Below are positions 14,521-15,981 of a stretch of DNA of 15,981 nucleotides, one piece after another. A model generated the notes under the pieces. That model worked only from the letters and a program-made list of their open reading frames with translations. It was not told where the DNA came from and made no database searches. The DNA comes from TMP-24 sp031376305 (GTDB lineage: Bacteria; Pseudomonadota; Alphaproteobacteria; Rhodobacterales; Rhodobacteraceae), in the NCBI GenBank assembly GCA_031376305.1, contig JANMDM010000106.1:1-15981 (forward strand). Reading direction: 5' to 3'. The position numbers were made by a program, and so were the translations under genes. Positions within the stretch are counted from its first letter, which is position 1; each line of letters opens with the position of its first letter.

Positions 14521-15035
14521 TATGCCACCTCGCCAATCAGGGGTTTCAGCTCCGCCAGAATTTCTTCGATCTCGGCCATCTCTGCCGAACGCGCGGCGCG
14601 CATCGCGTCAATCTCGGTCATGAATGACTGATTAAGCAGCGCAGGCTCGGTCACCCCATCCTGAGCGGCATCGCTGAGCGATTGGTTGACCGACACCAGC
14701 TCAGCATTCAGGCGCCGTTGTCGCTGCAATTCCGCACCCGCCAGATCAAGCTGCTGCGTCAACCTGCCGACCTTCTTTTCAAGATCGGAAACGATGGTCT
14801 CCTGCTTGTCCTTTATCGCGCGCACCCGCTCGGTCAATTGGGCGTTGGCGCTGCGTTCCGCGTCCAGCTCACTGCGCAGCGCCTCGACTTCCTCAGCGCC
14901 CCGTGCCCCGGACGCCTCGGCAGCCTTGTGGCTTGGCGGCGCGATATCGCCGCCGATTGTCAGGGCGTCCACCCCGCGGTCAATACGTTCCAGCGCATAA
15001 AGAATACGCCGCTCCAACTCGGAAATATCAGTCAT
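14520..15035 (-). CDS. zauP: Coiled-coil protein, probable ZauP (ZapA partner)
   Basis: This 171-residue soluble protein is mostly long alpha-helix. A short N-terminal segment (MTDISELERRILYALERID) is followed by a linker rich in Pro, Gly and Ala (29-47) and a continuous heptad-rich stretch (48-115). A C-terminal helical motif (AARSAEMAEIEEILAELKPLIG) follows. It is encoded directly upstream of zapA with a TAATG junction. In Caulobacter a coiled-coil protein, ZauP, encoded with zapA, is its interaction partner and helps focus the Z-ring; position and architecture match. I cannot align the sequences, so the assignment rests on context and coiled-coil character. The ATG at 15035 has GGGGGAG 8 nt upstream. 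Confidence 0.68.
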   Translation of the reverse strand: MTDISELERRILYALERIDRGVDALTIGGDIAPPSHKAAEASGARGAEEVEALRSELDAERSANAQLTERVRAIKDKQETIVSDLEKKVGRLTQQLDLAGAELQRQRRLNAELVSVNQSLSDAAQDGVTEPALLNQSFMTEIDAMRAARSAEMAEIEEILAELKPLIGEVA

Positions 15036-15164
15036 CCTCAGGGCTCCCCCGGTCTGCTATCATTCAATCCACCCGCTGCCGTTGCGCCAGTGGTGCAGTC
15101 CGTCCCAGAACCGGCCACCCAAGACCGAATCGCCGCGATTTCCTGCCTCGTGCAATCTTAGACC

Positions 15165-15251
15165 AAAGCCCACAGGCTTTGCGCCCCCTTTTCCGCCAAA
15201 GCCTTAAGGGGCGCGCTTGATCTTGCCGGTCACGGCTCCTATCAAGCGCGC
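15165..15251 (+). promoter_or_regulatory. Overlapping inverted repeats in the tkt leader
   Basis: Three dyads follow one another: AAAGCC/GGCTTT (15165-15180, 4-nt loop), GCGCCCC/GGGGCGC (15181-15187 with 15208-15214) and GCGCGCTTGAT/ATCAAGCGCGC (15211-15221 with 15241-15251, perfect 11 bp). The second and third share 15211-15214 and so compete. The last ends 23 nt before the tkt ATG. They may be an RNA switch in the leader or paired operator half-sites. The rest of the 239-nt spacer between zauP and tkt (15036-15274) shows nothing else I can name. Confidence 0.45.
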
Positions 15252-15274
15252 ACCCCTGTCTCATCAGCCAAAGG

Positions 15275-15981
15275 ATGACTGCCTTGGACATTGCCACGCT
15301 GCGCGCCGATCACGCCCAACATTGGAAGAAAGCCTGTGCCATCCGCGCCTTGGCGATGGACGCGGTGCAAGCCGCCAATTCCGGTCATCCCGGCATGCCG
15401 ATGGGCATGGCCGATGTGGCGACGGTGCTGTTCGAAAATCATCTGAAGTTCGACGCCAGCGCCCCGAAATGGGCCGACCGCGACCGCTTTATCCTGTCGG
15501 CGGGCCATGGCTCGATGCTAATCTATGCGCTTTTACATCTGACCGGCGACGCCGAAATGACGCTCGATCAGATCAGGAATTTCCGCCAGTGGGGGTCGAT
15601 CACCGCAGGCCACCCCGAGAATTTCCTCGCCCACGCGATCGAAACCACCACCGGCCCCCTGGGTCAGGGCATCGCCAATGCCGTCGGTTTTGCCATGGCC
15701 GAAGAATCGATGCGCGCCCGCTTCGGGGCGAAGATTGTCGATCACCGCACCTGGGTCATCGCCGGCGACGGCTGCCTGATGGAAGGCATCAGCCACGAGG
15801 CGATCGGCCTTGCGGGCATGCAAAAACTCTCAAAACTGATCGTGCTGTGGGACAACAACAGCATTTCCATCGACGGGCCGGTGTCGATGTCCGACATCAC
15901 CGACCAGCGCGCCCGCTTTGCCGCAGCGGGCTGGAAAGTTCTGCATTGCGATGGCCACGATCCCATGGATATCGACCGCGC
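15275..15981 (+). CDS. tkt: Transketolase, N-terminal part (cut by the window end)
   Basis: Transketolase moves two-carbon ketol units between sugar phosphates in the pentose phosphate and Calvin pathways. The first 235 codons are present and contain the TPP domain: NSGHPGMPMGMAD with catalytic-site His38, SAGHGSMLIYALLHLTG, ETTTGPLGQG (123-132), the TPP/metal motif GDGCLMEG (164-171) and WDNNSISIDG (192-201). No frameshift is visible. The start is not certain. The ATG at 15275 has AAGG immediately adjacent, too close to act as a Shine-Dalgarno, whereas the TTG at 15284 has AAGGA 8 nt upstream and would give a protein beginning (M)DIATLRA, as I recall for relatives. Confidence 0.95.
   Translation, partial: MTALDIATLRADHAQHWKKACAIRALAMDAVQAANSGHPGMPMGMADVATVLFENHLKFDASAPKWADRDRFILSAGHGSMLIYALLHLTGDAEMTLDQIRNFRQWGSITAGHPENFLAHAIETTTGPLGQGIANAVGFAMAEESMRARFGAKIVDHRTWVIAGDGCLMEGISHEAIGLAGMQKLSKLIVLWDNNSISIDGPVSMSDITDQRARFAAAGWKVLHCDGHDPMDIDR

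Noticed and set aside
15036..15274. 6S RNA gene next to the zapA operon
   Set aside because: 6S RNA is often near zapA, but I could not find a long closing stem with a central bulge on either strand here.
15064..15297. Minus-strand 77-codon frame between tkt and zauP
   Set aside because: It is Arg-rich with no motif, overlaps the tkt start, and sits over the dyads.

Overview
The window looks like chromosome from an alphaproteobacterium of the Rhodobacteraceae (Rhodobacterales). The base composition is GC-rich. It holds a gene-transfer-agent (GTA) type holin/muramidase pair, a protein with a C-terminal VPLPA sorting motif, a purL-bolA-grxD run and a zauP-zapA pair, a combination I associate with that family. 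No tRNA, rRNA, IS element, CRISPR array or phage cluster is visible. Most of the window is housekeeping; the novelty lies mainly in the intergenic regions.

Layout. Positions 54-2685 (minus) read argC, ccmE, then a GH108 muramidase and a 3-TM holin. The lysis pair overlaps and resembles the lysis genes used to release GTAs, here sitting behind an arginine/cytochrome c gene pair. Positions 2825-4378 (minus) carry an exported VPLPA-CTERM-like protein and murI. Positions 4450-7851 (minus) carry a long fused indolepyruvate ferredoxin oxidoreductase, divergent from a LysR-type regulator (8051-8956, plus).

The region 7850-9125 is the most interesting. A perfect 10-bp dyad fills the spacer of the iorAB promoter, and its two halves hold symmetric -10-like boxes facing opposite ways. 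The lysR leader holds a second 10-bp dyad. Directly after lysR, with its own sigma-70-like promoter and a T-N11-A LysR-type box upstream, lies an unannotated ~85-nt small RNA. It has a 5' hairpin, a single-stranded CCUCCC segment and a strong terminator. The LysR protein resembles the VtlR/LsrB branch, members of which control AbcR-type sRNAs in Rhizobiales, so this may be a regulator-plus-riboregulator module. The sRNA's CUCCCUG is complementary to the iorAB Shine-Dalgarno region.

Positions 9140-10725 (minus) carry an ECF42-type sigma factor with a TPR-like C-terminal extension, translationally coupled to a DGPF/YCII-domain gene. A TGTCGA-N17-CGTC promoter lies upstream of the pair, which suggests autoregulation.

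Positions 10965-13797 (plus) read purL, bolA, grxD: purine synthesis followed by the BolA/monothiol glutaredoxin Fe-S pair. Positions 13808-15035 (minus) form a tightly coupled operon of zauP-like coiled-coil gene, zapA and an mliC-type lysozyme inhibitor gene. Transketolase (plus, from 15275) runs off the right end and is preceded by a leader with several overlapping inverted repeats.
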